Translations under genes and position numbers: made by a program
Notes under the pieces: generated by a model
Database searches by the model: none
Told to the model about the DNA's origin: nothing
Seen by the model: only the letters and a program-made list of their open reading frames with translations
Part shown: positions 16,168 through 27,100 of the stretch, one piece after another
Layout: every line of letters begins with the position of its first letter
Numbering within the stretch: the stretch's first letter is position 1
Source: Pseudomonas japonica
GTDB taxonomy: Bacteria; Pseudomonadota; Gammaproteobacteria; Pseudomonadales; Pseudomonadaceae
Length of the DNA stretch: 64,000 nt
Reading direction: 5' to 3'
NCBI RefSeq assembly: GCF_013522925.1
Contig: NZ_JAAMQU010000003.1
Coordinates: forward strand, 1-64,000

Positions 16168-19100
16168 ATGAAGCGTACTGTCCACAATTACGGCGACACG
16201 GACCGACCCCACGATCGCGGCCTGGCCCCCGATATCGTTTTGCCCAAAGGCGGCGGCGCCATCCACGGGATGGGTGAAAAATTTGCCGCCAACCCCGTTA
16301 CCGGAACGGGTTCGATGTCGGTCCCCATCCTTACGTCTGCGGGACGCTCCGGCTTTGGTCCGCAATTGGCAATCACCTACGACTCTGCTGCGGGCAATGG
16401 GCCCTTCGGCTTCGGCTGGAGCCTGTCGCTTCCCGCAGTCTCCCGTAAAACGCAGAAGGGGTTGCCGCAGTACCGGGATGCAGACGTCGCCGACGCCTTT
16501 ATGCTTTCGGGTGCTGAAGACCTGGTGCCCGTTCTGCTACGTGTCGGGGGCGCCTGGCTGCGCGATATCCTGCCGCCGCGTACCGTTTATGGCGCTTCGT
16601 ACGCCATCCACCGCTATCGCCCCCGCGTCGAGGGTTTGTTCGCGCGTATCGAACACTGGGTGAACACCGCAGACCCGTCGGACACCTTCTGGCGCTCGAT
16701 TTCCAGAAACAACATCACGACCTGGTATGGCAGAACGGCACAAAGCCGAATTGCCGACCCGCTCGACTCCGGTCGCATCTTCAGCTGGCTGATCTGCGAA
16801 AGCCATGACGACAAGGGCAACGCCATCGTCTATGAGTACAAGCCAGAAAATTCGGCAGGTGTCGACCTTTCCCTGGCTCCGGAGCTCAATCGCACGGACC
16901 TGACCCGATCCGCGCAGCGTTACCTCAAACGCATCCGCTACGGCAACCGCGTGCCTTATCGGCCGGATTTGACCGCCCCCCAACCAACCCCGCTACCCAG
17001 CGACTGGTGTTTCGAAGTGGTGCTGGATTACGGCGAACACGATTTGCTGGCCCCGGTACCCCAGGAAGCCTCCCAAGCCTGGAGCTGCAGGGTTGATCCG
17101 TTCTCCGGTTATCGCGCGGGTTTCGAGGTCCGTTCCTATCGACTGTGCCGGCGCGTGCTGATGTTTCATCATTTTGCCGAGGAAGCGAACGTCGGGCTCG
17201 ATTGCCTGGTGTGCGCAACCGTTCTGGAACATGCCGCCGGCCCATTAGCGGATACCACACAGCCCTTTTACGCGTATTTGCTTTCGGCGACCCAGGCCGG
17301 CTACGTGCGTGACGGCGCCGCCGGCTACCGGGCAAGTTCGCTGCCACCGCTCGAGTTCGACTACACCCGAGCCGAGATCGACGAGACCGTGCGCGACCTC
17401 GACGCAGAGAGCGTGCGCAACCTGCCGACGGGCCTCAGCGACGCCACCTATCGCTGGGTGGACCTGAACGGTGAAGGTGTTTCAGGCATCCTCACCGAAC
17501 AGGGTGGCAGTTGGTATTACAAGGCCAACCTGAGCCCAGGCAACCATTCCATCATCGCCGGCACCGAAGTGGTCCGGCCGCACTTGGGGCCCATGCAGCG
17601 CGTGGCTCGCCAACCTTCGCCTGCATCCTTGAACGGCGACCATGTACACCTGATGGACCTCTCGGGCGATGGCGAATTGGCTGTCGTAGCGTTCGACGGC
17701 CCCACCCCCGGTTATTTCGAACGCACCGATGCACAGGGTTGGGCCCGCTTCAAGCGCTTCCTGTCGCTCCCGGTGCTGCACTGGAGCAACCCGAACCTGC
17801 GGTTTATCGACCTGACAGGTGACGGGCTCCCCGACCTGCTTGTCACCGAGGACAGCGCGTTCTGCTGGTATGGTTCCTTATCGACCAATGGCTTCGCGGC
17901 TGGGCAGCGGATACCCCGGTCGCTGAATCAGGAAGCGGGGCCGCAGCTGGTGTTGCGCGACAGCACCGAATCGATCTTTCTCGCCGACATGTGCGGGGAT
18001 GGCCTGACTGACCTGGTTCGCATCCGCAACGGGGACGTCTGCTACTGGCCCAATGTGGGCTATGGCCGCTTCGGGGCCAAGGTCACGATGGCCGGGTCGC
18101 CGCGATTCGACAGCGCTGATCTGTTCGATGGCACACGGCTACGCCTGGCCGACATTGACGGGTCCGGCACGGCGGACATTCTCTATTTTGCCAACAACGC
18201 GATCCACCTGTACTTCAATCAGTCCGGCAATGCCTGGGGAAGCCGGCGCAGCCTTGGACAATTCCCGGCCATCGATACCGCCTCGTCGGCGACCGTCATG
18301 GACCTTCTCGGCAATGGCACGGCGTGCCTGCTGTGGTCATCGCCATCGCCTGCAACAGCGTCCCGGCCCATGCGCTACATCGACCTGCTCGGTGGCCACA
18401 AGCCTCATCTGCTGGTTCGCGCGCGCAATAACATGGGGGCGGAGACAGTCATCAAGTACGCACCTTCCACCCGCTTCTATGTCGCCGACAAGCTTGCCGG
18501 CACACCTTGGCTGACGCGCCTGCCGTTCCCCGTGCATGTGGTCGAACAGGTGCTCATCCATGACTACATCAGCCGAAGTCGATTCGGTACGCGCTACGCC
18601 TACCATCATGGCTACTACGACGGCGTGGAGCGGGAATTTCGCGGCTTTGGCCGTGTAGACCAGTGGGACACCGAAGAGATCAGCGCGGTCGTGCAACACA
18701 GCGCTTTCCCACCGCCGAGCAATCAAGACCCTGTGTATTCATCTCCGCCGGTGTGCACCAGAACCTGGCTGCACACCGGTGCTTACTTCGGTGAGTCGAT
18801 CGTTTCCAGGCAGTTCGCCTCGGAGTACTACGACGAAGGCGACCGCAGCGGCGCCATTGCGGGCTTGAGCGAGGCGGACAAACAAGCCCTGTTGCTCGAC
18901 GACACGCTATTACCTGGCACCGTGCTGCTGGCCGACGGCAGTCGCGTGCCGTGGAACTTTTCCCCCCAGGAAATGCGCGAAGCCTGCCGGGCACTGACCG
19001 GTTCGATCCTGCGCCAGGAAATCTACGCGCTCGATGGCACCGCCGCGGCTGACCGCCCGTACAGCACCTCGGAACGAAATTACACAATAGAAGCCCTGCA

Positions 19101-22100
19101 ACCGCAGGGCGTAAATCTCTACGGGGTGTTCGTGGTACACGCGCGGGAAGCCATCGACTTCCATTATGAACGTGCGCTGTACACCGTGCTCGGCAACCAG
19201 CTGGTGGACCCGGCTGCACCGCCACCCGGCGCGAGGGCTGCCTGCGACCCCAGGGTAACCCACGCCCTGACGCTGGCGGTCGATTCGTACGGGAACGTAT
19301 TGCGGTCAGCCGCGGTTGCCTATGGGCGGCGGTATCTGGACCCTTCGCTCGCACCGCAAGACCAACGCACGCAAGCGGCAACGCTCGGTACCTGCGAGGA
19401 CGCTACCTACACCAACGCCGTGCTTACGCAGGACGCGTACCGCGCGCCCGCCCTCGCGCAATCGAGCCGCTATGAACTGCTGCAATTGCCGCGATCAGGT
19501 GCCCCGGCCGGCGTTGCGCCGCTTCTGGGGTTTGCGCAACTGGCCGACGCCATTCAGGCCGCAGGCGACGGCGCGCACGATATCCCTTTCGAAGCGCCGG
19601 ATACCGTGCCCGTTGAACCAGGGCAAACGTACCGACGGATGATCGCCCGCACGCGCGCTTATTATCGGCCCGACGATATGGGCGCCGCCGCTTCCGACAC
19701 GAACGCGCGCCTGGCCCTGGGCATCCTCGAATCGCTGGCTTTGCCGGCTGTCCATTTCCAACTTGTATTCACCCCCGGGCTGGTTTCCCGGGTCTACCGG
19801 CGGGGCGGGGCAGCACTTTTGCCCGTGCCCGCCGATGTGCTTGCAAACGTCTCCGGGGATGGCGGTGGCTATACAGACCTGGACGGCGATGGCCACTGGT
19901 GGCAACCCTCCAGCCGCGTCTTTTACCTGCCGGCTGCGGCCACCTCTGCCGCCGAGCAAGCCGAGGCGCAGGCGCATTTCTATGTGCCACGGCGCACGGT
20001 CGATCCCTTTGGCCATGCAACGTCGGTCAACTATGAGGGGCAGGATCTGTTGCCCCTGCAAAGTACCGATGCCGTCGGCAACTCAGTCACGGCAACCTAT
20101 GACTATCGCGTGCTATCCCCACTGCTCGTGACCGACGCCAATGGCAATCGCAGCGCCGTGGCGTTCGATGCGCTGGGCAGGGTGGCCGGTGTTGCCGTGA
20201 TGGGCAAAGGCACTGAACAGCGAGGGGACTCGCTTAGCGGCTTTTCCGCCGACCTTACCGTGGCCGAGCTCGACATTTTTCAGGCCGCTGATGACCCTCA
20301 TACGCTGGCCACGACATTACTGGGTTCGGCCACCACCCGCATCGTCTACGACCCGTTGCGGTTCTTGCGCTCGCGCAGGGCCTTTCCGGACGACCCTTCG
20401 AGATGGCTGCCGGTGTTTGCCGCGACGCTTTCGAGGGAGACCCATGCCAGCGACCTTGGGCAAGGGCAATTGAGCAGGATCCAGCTTGGGTTTGCCTACG
20501 GTGATGGCCTCGGCCGGACGGTGCAGCACAAAGTTCACGCCGAACCGGGCCCCGTCGCTGCGAGCGGCCCGGTCATTGATCCCCGTTGGGTGGGCAGTGG
20601 CTGGACCCTTTTCAACAACAAGGGCCAGCCGGTTCGCCAGTACGAGCCGTTCTTCAGCGCGCTGGCGGTAAGAGGTCACCAGTTCGAGTTCGGTGTGCAG
20701 GCAGGTGTCAGCCCTATCATTTTCTATGATCCGATGGGGCGTGCCGTGGCCACGCTGCACCCGGACCACACCTACGAAAAGGTTGTCTTCGACCCTTGGC
20801 ATCAGTACACGTGGGACGCAACCGATACGGTGCTCGTGGCCGACCCGTCCTCGGACCCTGACGTGAGTGGCTTTTTGGGCTTGCTCGCCCGCAGTGAGTT
20901 TTCACCTACCTGGTATGCCCAACGCATTGGCGCAGCCGCGAATGTGGAAGAGCAGGGCGCTGCGATCAAGGCGGCTGCCCACGCCAATACGCCGGGCATC
21001 CGCTACTTCGATACCCTCGGGCGAGCCTTCCTCGCGGTTGCCGACAACGCCGCCGCCGGGAAATACCTGACCCGTACTGAGCTTGATGCCCAAGGGTTGC
21101 AACGGTCGGTGACGGACGCCCTTGATCGCAGGGTCGTGGCGTATGACTACGAGATGCTCGGCGGTATTGTGCATCAGGCGAGCATGGAGGCTGGCGAGCG
21201 TTGGACCCTGAGCGACGTGATGGGCAATGCTATCCGCGCCTGGGACGCCCGCGGGCACAACCACAGGACTGCATACGACGTACTGCGTCGGCCGACGGAT
21301 GTGTTCGTGCTGGGTACTGACAACGTAAATTCCGATCCTCGTACCTTATCCGAGGTCCGTTACCACCGGTGGCTTTATGGCGAAGGGCTGCCGGGCGACG
21401 TGGCGCTGAACCTTCGCACGCGGGTTTATGCAATCAGCGATACGGCGGGCGTGGTCACCCACATGGACGTTAACCCGGTGTCCGGGCTTCGGGAAGCCTA
21501 TGACTTCAAGGGCAACCTGCTGCGTGCGCGCCGGCAGTTCGTCGTGGACCATAGGCTATTGCCGGACTGGACTGCACCGCCACCCATGGGCGAGGCCTTT
21601 GCCGTCAGTACGCAATACGATGCCCTCAACCGGCCAATTGTCGTTACGGCACCGGACGCAAGCATCACGCGCTTGAGTTACAACGCCACGGGCTCAGTTG
21701 AGGGCATTGCCGTGAAGCTGCGCGGCAGCGCAAGCGAGACGCCCTTTATCACGAACATCGACTACGACGCCAAGGGCCAGCGCACACTAATCGACCATGG
21801 CAATGGCGCGCGAACTTTCTACGCCTATGATCCCCTCACATTGCGCCTGGCACGCCTGCTCACCCGGCGCGACCCTGCTGCCTTTGCGGGGGACTGCCCA
21901 CAACCGCCGCCCGCAGGTTGGCCCGGGTGCCAGGTGCAAAATATCGGGTATACCTATGATCCGGTGGGTAACGTCACCAGCATCCGCGATAATGCCCAGC
22001 AGGCTGTCTATTTCCGCAACCAGCGCGTGGAGCCGAGCAATGGCTACACCTATGACGCCCTCTATCGCCTGACGCAGGCCACCGGCCGTGAACACCTGGG

Positions 22101-24081
22101 CCAGGGCGGCAATGGCGCGACGCTGCCGTCAACGGCCAGTTCCTACCACGACGCGCCTCGCATTGGCCACTTGAGCCCCGGCGACGGCAACGCAATGGGG
22201 ATCTATACCGAGCAATACCAGTACGACCCTGCCGGTAACTTCCTGAAGTTGATTCACCGCGGTAGCCAGCCCAGCCACCCGGGGTGGACGCGTACGTATG
22301 CCTACGGTGAAGCCAGCCTCCTCGAGCCGGGCAAGGTCAGCAATCGGCTGACCCAAACCACCCTGAGCGGCACCCAGGCCCTGAGCGAGACCTACCGCCA
22401 TGACAAGCACGGCAGCATGACTTCAATGCCGCAGTTGCGGGCGATGCAGTGGAACTTCAAGGATCAGCTGCGGATGTCCCAACGGCAAGCGCTCGACAAT
22501 ACTGACAGCGATGGGGTGCTGAAACAGGGCGAGCAGACGTACTACATCTACGACGGCACGGGGCAACGCGCCCGCAAAGTCACCGAAACGTCAGAGGGCA
22601 TCAAGCGCAACGAGCGGTTCTATCTGGGTGGGTTTGAGATATATCGAAGTTACGGCAACAGCGGGGCCGTTACGCTGGAGCGGGAGGCGCTGCACGTTAT
22701 GCAGGGCGGGCAACGTGTTGCCTTGGTAGAAACGCGCACGCATGGCGATGACGGCTCGCCGGCACAACTCATTCGCTATCAGTTAAGCAACCATCTGGGC
22801 TCGACGTGTGTGGAACTCGATGGCGCCGCTCAAGTAATTTCATACGAAGAATATTGCCCATACGGAAACACCTCGTATCAGGCGGGCCGCAGCGCCGTTG
22901 AAGCCAGCTTGAAGCGCTATCGCTATACGGGCATGGAGCGCGACGAAGAAAGCGGGCTGAGTTATCACGGCGTGAGGTATTGCGCCACCTGGTTAGGACG
23001 ATGGACCGGCTGCGATCCTGTAGCAGCAGTTAACCTCTACGGTTTCAGCAATTGCAACCCGGTGAACCTGATCGACCCCCAGGGAACGGAACCCAAGAAG
23101 CCCAAAACAGGCGCCTATGAAAAAGTGAAGGGCGACCATGTGCATCAAGTGGCGCCGCGAACAAAAAAGGTAGGGGATCGGCGTAACACCGCGCCGCAGT
23201 TCAAAGAAGCTAACGCAATCAGCACCCGAGACCCCAACGCATACAACGATCCGGCAGCGCAGAAGGTCGAGGCAGCGATCAACCGAGCCCAATGGGGCGC
23301 CCACATGGACGATTACCACCCCGCGGGCCAGAACGGCCAGAAGGTGAAGACGGCCTCCGGGGGCAAAACCACTGAATCGGTCGTGAAAATCACCTCAAGC
23401 GGTGCAACTACCGTCGGCAGCAAACGCGCAGCCACGCCCAGCAGCTGGTTCGAAGACGTCAAGTCCTATTACAAACTCCGAGAGGGCGGGTTGCCCCCGG
23501 ACGCGGCGAAGGCCGAAGTGTTCAAGTCTGCCGCGCAACTCGAACAGGCCGGCGCGGCGCCTACCCGCGTACCTGATACGCCTGCGGACTTTCGTAAGCC
23601 TTCGGCACCGCCTGTCCGTGCAAATGAGCCCAGTGTGTTCCGACGCGGAGCGAATGGCCTCGAGCCGGTCAAAACGACCGCCCCCGAGCCACCCGTTACC
23701 GTGAAACAGCACGGCAGCCTGGGCGGTTCCCCGGGCAATGTGCGCAGCACCGGTCTTCAGGTAGCAGCCATCGTCGTACCAAAGGTGGTGGAAAGCACGG
23801 TGAGGCGCCTAGGCGGCGACCACACTACCGTGAGAAGGGCAGGCTTCCTTGCCACCGTGGGCACCATGGCGCTTATCGGCGCGGAAATGGGCGCCCCCGC
23901 AGATGGAATCGGGGCCCTGCCGGGCGCGGTTCTGGGCGGGATCATCGGCGCGTTGTCGTACGGGTTCGACGGCCTGATGGGTGAGCATACGGCCAGGTCC
24001 AATCCTGTGCTCGAGATCGAGACCGACGAGAACAACCCGTATCCGACCGGCGCGCAGTGGGGCGATCCCACGGTGCAGTGA
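16168..24081 (+). CDS. Tc (ABC) toxin BC component: TcB-TcC fusion with C-terminal effector
   Basis: The frame is open from 15865, but the ATG at 16168 has a strong GGGAGGGG ribosome site, giving 2637 residues. Order: SpvB-like N-terminal domain (about 22-330; PKGGGAIHGMGEKF), FG-GAP/VCBS-like Asp/Gly repeats (about 420-690; DLSGDGE, DLTGDGLPD, DMCGDGLTD, DIDGSGTAD), TcB middle domains (about 740-1250), RHS/YD repeats from about 1280, RHS core (about 2245-2306; RYTGMERDEESGLSYHG) and a variable effector (2308-2637). Separate TcB (about 1500 aa) and TcC (about 1000 aa) proteins normally build a hollow cocoon holding the cleaved effector for delivery through TcA. Here one chain encodes both. 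The first protease Asp motif reads DPVA (D2283), the second DPQG (D2303). TcA follows 25 bases downstream. Confidence 0.93.
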   Translation: MKRTVHNYGDTDRPHDRGLAPDIVLPKGGGAIHGMGEKFAANPVTGTGSMSVPILTSAGRSGFGPQLAITYDSAAGNGPFGFGWSLSLPAVSRKTQKGLPQYRDADVADAFMLSGAEDLVPVLLRVGGAWLRDILPPRTVYGASYAIHRYRPRVEGLFARIEHWVNTADPSDTFWRSISRNNITTWYGRTAQSRIADPLDSGRIFSWLICESHDDKGNAIVYEYKPENSAGVDLSLAPELNRTDLTRSAQRYLKRIRYGNRVPYRPDLTAPQPTPLPSDWCFEVVLDYGEHDLLAPVPQEASQAWSCRVDPFSGYRAGFEVRSYRLCRRVLMFHHFAEEANVGLDCLVCATVLEHAAGPLADTTQPFYAYLLSATQAGYVRDGAAGYRASSLPPLEFDYTRAEIDETVRDLDAESVRNLPTGLSDATYRWVDLNGEGVSGILTEQGGSWYYKANLSPGNHSIIAGTEVVRPHLGPMQRVARQPSPASLNGDHVHLMDLSGDGELAVVAFDGPTPGYFERTDAQGWARFKRFLSLPVLHWSNPNLRFIDLTGDGLPDLLVTEDSAFCWYGSLSTNGFAAGQRIPRSLNQEAGPQLVLRDSTESIFLADMCGDGLTDLVRIRNGDVCYWPNVGYGRFGAKVTMAGSPRFDSADLFDGTRLRLADIDGSGTADILYFANNAIHLYFNQSGNAWGSRRSLGQFPAIDTASSATVMDLLGNGTACLLWSSPSPATASRPMRYIDLLGGHKPHLLVRARNNMGAETVIKYAPSTRFYVADKLAGTPWLTRLPFPVHVVEQVLIHDYISRSRFGTRYAYHHGYYDGVEREFRGFGRVDQWDTEEISAVVQHSAFPPPSNQDPVYSSPPVCTRTWLHTGAYFGESIVSRQFASEYYDEGDRSGAIAGLSEADKQALLLDDTLLPGTVLLADGSRVPWNFSPQEMREACRALTGSILRQEIYALDGTAAADRPYSTSERNYTIEALQPQGVNLYGVFVVHAREAIDFHYERALYTVLGNQLVDPAAPPPGARAACDPRVTHALTLAVDSYGNVLRSAAVAYGRRYLDPSLAPQDQRTQAATLGTCEDATYTNAVLTQDAYRAPALAQSSRYELLQLPRSGAPAGVAPLLGFAQLADAIQAAGDGAHDIPFEAPDTVPVEPGQTYRRMIARTRAYYRPDDMGAAASDTNARLALGILESLALPAVHFQLVFTPGLVSRVYRRGGAALLPVPADVLANVSGDGGGYTDLDGDGHWWQPSSRVFYLPAAATSAAEQAEAQAHFYVPRRTVDPFGHATSVNYEGQDLLPLQSTDAVGNSVTATYDYRVLSPLLVTDANGNRSAVAFDALGRVAGVAVMGKGTEQRGDSLSGFSADLTVAELDIFQAADDPHTLATTLLGSATTRIVYDPLRFLRSRRAFPDDPSRWLPVFAATLSRETHASDLGQGQLSRIQLGFAYGDGLGRTVQHKVHAEPGPVAASGPVIDPRWVGSGWTLFNNKGQPVRQYEPFFSALAVRGHQFEFGVQAGVSPIIFYDPMGRAVATLHPDHTYEKVVFDPWHQYTWDATDTVLVADPSSDPDVSGFLGLLARSEFSPTWYAQRIGAAANVEEQGAAIKAAAHANTPGIRYFDTLGRAFLAVADNAAAGKYLTRTELDAQGLQRSVTDALDRRVVAYDYEMLGGIVHQASMEAGERWTLSDVMGNAIRAWDARGHNHRTAYDVLRRPTDVFVLGTDNVNSDPRTLSEVRYHRWLYGEGLPGDVALNLRTRVYAISDTAGVVTHMDVNPVSGLREAYDFKGNLLRARRQFVVDHRLLPDWTAPPPMGEAFAVSTQYDALNRPIVVTAPDASITRLSYNATGSVEGIAVKLRGSASETPFITNIDYDAKGQRTLIDHGNGARTFYAYDPLTLRLARLLTRRDPAAFAGDCPQPPPAGWPGCQVQNIGYTYDPVGNVTSIRDNAQQAVYFRNQRVEPSNGYTYDALYRLTQATGREHLGQGGNGATLPSTASSYHDAPRIGHLSPGDGNAMGIYTEQYQYDPAGNFLKLIHRGSQPSHPGWTRTYAYGEASLLEPGKVSNRLTQTTLSGTQALSETYRHDKHGSMTSMPQLRAMQWNFKDQLRMSQRQALDNTDSDGVLKQGEQTYYIYDGTGQRARKVTETSEGIKRNERFYLGGFEIYRSYGNSGAVTLEREALHVMQGGQRVALVETRTHGDDGSPAQLIRYQLSNHLGSTCVELDGAAQVISYEEYCPYGNTSYQAGRSAVEASLKRYRYTGMERDEESGLSYHGVRYCATWLGRWTGCDPVAAVNLYGFSNCNPVNLIDPQGTEPKKPKTGAYEKVKGDHVHQVAPRTKKVGDRRNTAPQFKEANAISTRDPNAYNDPAAQKVEAAINRAQWGAHMDDYHPAGQNGQKVKTASGGKTTESVVKITSSGATTVGSKRAATPSSWFEDVKSYYKLREGGLPPDAAKAEVFKSAAQLEQAGAAPTRVPDTPADFRKPSAPPVRANEPSVFRRGANGLEPVKTTAPEPPVTVKQHGSLGGSPGNVRSTGLQVAAIVVPKVVESTVRRLGGDHTTVRRAGFLATVGTMALIGAEMGAPADGIGALPGAVLGGIIGALSYGFDGLMGEHTARSNPVLEIETDENNPYPTGAQWGDPTVQ

Positions 24082-24106
24082 GCACATCATCGAGGCTGAT
24101 ACCGTT

Positions 24107-27100
24107 ATGGACATTGAACTCAAACAGGGCGCAGCGGACGACGGCGCCGGTCAGGGCAGTGTTCACGGCGCAGTTGTGGATGCAGAAGGCGCGCCCATCG
24201 CCGGTGCACAGCTGTCGCTGTTTTCCCAGCGGTTGCGTGATCGCTTACCGCTTGCATCGGCGGCCACGGATAAATCCGGCGCGTTCATCCTGATGTACCC
24301 GCGAACGAATGCCCTGAACCTGGTCGTGCAGCTGTTGGGGGCTAACGGAGTGGTCGCTGCGGAGTCGGCAACAATCTTCAACGCCAAGGCGAGTGTCGAA
24401 ATCAACCTGACCACCGCGCGGTCCGGCGGTATACCAATGCCATCGGCCTACGCGCTGCTGAACGGCAGAGTCGAACGGCAGTTGCTCAAGATCCCCCTCA
24501 CGGACCTCAAGCAGAATAAGGGCGCCCAGGAGCTGACCTTTGTCGCGAAGGCCAGCGACGCTGAGTTCGCCGACGTCGCCCGGCTATACCTTGCGCAACG
24601 CCTCGCAGCGCCCAGCGGGCTTAGCGACCTCACGCTGTATGGCCTTTTCAGTCAGGGCATTCCGGCCCCTCTCGGTACCGCACTGGCAAGCCTGCCCGAT
24701 GCCGGCATCGACGACGCCTTTATGGCGCAGGTGCTGGCCGGCGTGCTGGCGGAGTCGAGCACGTCCCTCGCGCAGTCGCTGGGTGCCGCAGTCGCCGCCA
24801 ATGTATTACCCGCGACCTATGAAGCGAAACAAGCCTTTGAATTGGCGCAACTCGATGTACTGCGGGCCCAGCGCGCAGCCTCTACGCCTTACATCCGCGG
24901 CAAAACGCCGCTTGACGACGTATTGAGCGCGGCCGGCGTAGCCGCTGCGGTGAGCACGGCGTTTATCCACGCCTATGCCGCGTCAGGAAAGCGGCTAGGG
25001 CCGACCTGGAAAGTGTTGCGTGCCGATAAATCGCTGACCAAGGCGCAGCTGGCAACCCTCAACGCCGCGCTCAATGCCAGTGAATTACTCGGCGGTAACT
25101 TACCGCTCGTGAGGGACACCATGCAGCGCCTGGCACAAGGCACCCTCGACAGCGTGCAGGCGCTGGCCCTGCTCGACGAGGCGGAGTGGGTTGCGAGAAT
25201 CGAGCAAATCGATCCGCAGGCCATGACCATTGCGCCGGTCTTTCCCGACGACACCCCGGCGCAACGCATTGCCCGCTTCGCCAAGGCACTGGCCGAGCGG
25301 TTCGCGTCGCGCTACCTGACCACGGCCTTCCTTGGTGGCCTGACCAAGGCCCAGGCCTCCTCATTTCCTGCCAGGGAAGAACTGGTGGCGGTGCTGAGCG
25401 CGAACCCTGCATTCAACCTGCGCCGTACCCACATCGACCCCTATGTGGCCAAGAATAAAGTCGAGATTTCCCCCCAGGCGCTCAAGTCACTCAAGGCCCT
25501 GCAACGGCTGTCGCTGCTATCTCCCCACTATGCGGCGGTGGAGGCCCTCAAGGGCGCGGGATACCTGTCGGCGCAGGCCGTTTACCTGAAGGGTCGCGCA
25601 CCTTTTATTGCACAGATGGCGCCCCTGCTCGGTAGCGCCTCCCGGGCCCGTGCAGCGTGGGTGCGCGCGCAGGCCCGATACGCCAGCGCATTGTCCGCGT
25701 TCGGGCGCTACAACCTCGCGCTCAATGGCACCACGGTTGCCTTGATGGCTTCGCCGGTGCCGGAGCCGGGCTCGCTGGCCAACCTGCCGGATTTGCAGGC
25801 GCTGTTCGGTTCGCTCGATTTTTGTGAATGCACCCCATGCCGCTCGGTGCTCAGCCCCGCTGCCTATTTCGTGGACCTGCTGCAATGGCTCAAACAACGC
25901 GGGGCCCTCACCGCACTATTATCGCGCCGGCCCGACCTCCAGTTCATTGCCTTGGGATGCAGCAATACGGACGTCACGCTGCCTTACATTGACGTGGTCA
26001 ATGAGCTGCTGGAATCGGCGATAGCACCGCCCACGGTGCCGGTTACCCTTGTCCAGACCATGGGCACCGTGGCGGAGCGGCGTGCCTTGCCCCAGCAAGT
26101 GTCGCAAACGGCCTACGATAAAACAGCGGCTGCAGTATTCCCGCTAACGCTTCCCTTCGACCTGCCCTTTGCCCGGACAACTGCGTTTTTGAAGGCGCTG
26201 GGTACGCCGCTGGCGACGGTTATGCGCCTGTGCGGAAACACCAGTGCAGCGGCGGGCGCGTCCGTTCGGCTTGGCCTTGACCCCAACCAGCGGGCGGTGA
26301 TCAACGGAACCGATGCCCACCCCGCCTGGGTGCGCTGGGGCTTCAACGCCGAGGCCAGCCCCGCCAACGTATACGACCCCAGAACGCGTCAGCTGCTGAG
26401 CCCGGCGCCGGCGGACTGGATCGCCGCCCTGTCAAAAGTTCCTGTGCTGCTGAACCGCTCGAACCTTGATTTCGGGGGTTTGTGCCAGTTACTGGAAGTG
26501 GCTTGGGTCACAGGCGGCAACGTGACCCTCAAACTCGGTTCAAATCCGGACACCCCGAACATCGCAAGCTGCGATACCGCGTTGATGACCTTCGAGGGGC
26601 TCGACGCTTCGGTGCTCGACCGGGCCAATCGCTTCCTGCGCCTGTGCGCGTTCAGCGAGCTGACAATGTGGGAACTGGATTGGGCACTCAGCAGCGCAAA
26701 TGGCACGCTCGACGATGCGTTCCTGGTGTTCCTCGCCGATGCACTGGCCTTGCGCGACCCGCTGCAACTGCCACTGCAGGAGTTGTTGAGTTTCTGGGGG
26801 CCAATGCCTACCCATGACGTGATCAGCCACCTCGGCGAAGTGGAGGTCGCTGTACCCTCGACCTACACCCAAGCGTTTCGCAGCCCAACGTTGTTGGCAT
26901 CCTGGGCTGCGGTGTTTGTCGAGCCCACTGCATTACCCGGTGGCCCGGTCGAGCCTAACGCCATCAAGGCAGCGCTGGGGCTGAGCGTCGACGATCTCTC
27001 GGCAATCGCGGCTACCCAGGGCGTTCCCATGGAGCTGTCCCTCGATGGCCTGAATGTCCTGTTCCGGCACGCCCGGCTGGCTTCTGCCCTGTCACTGAGT

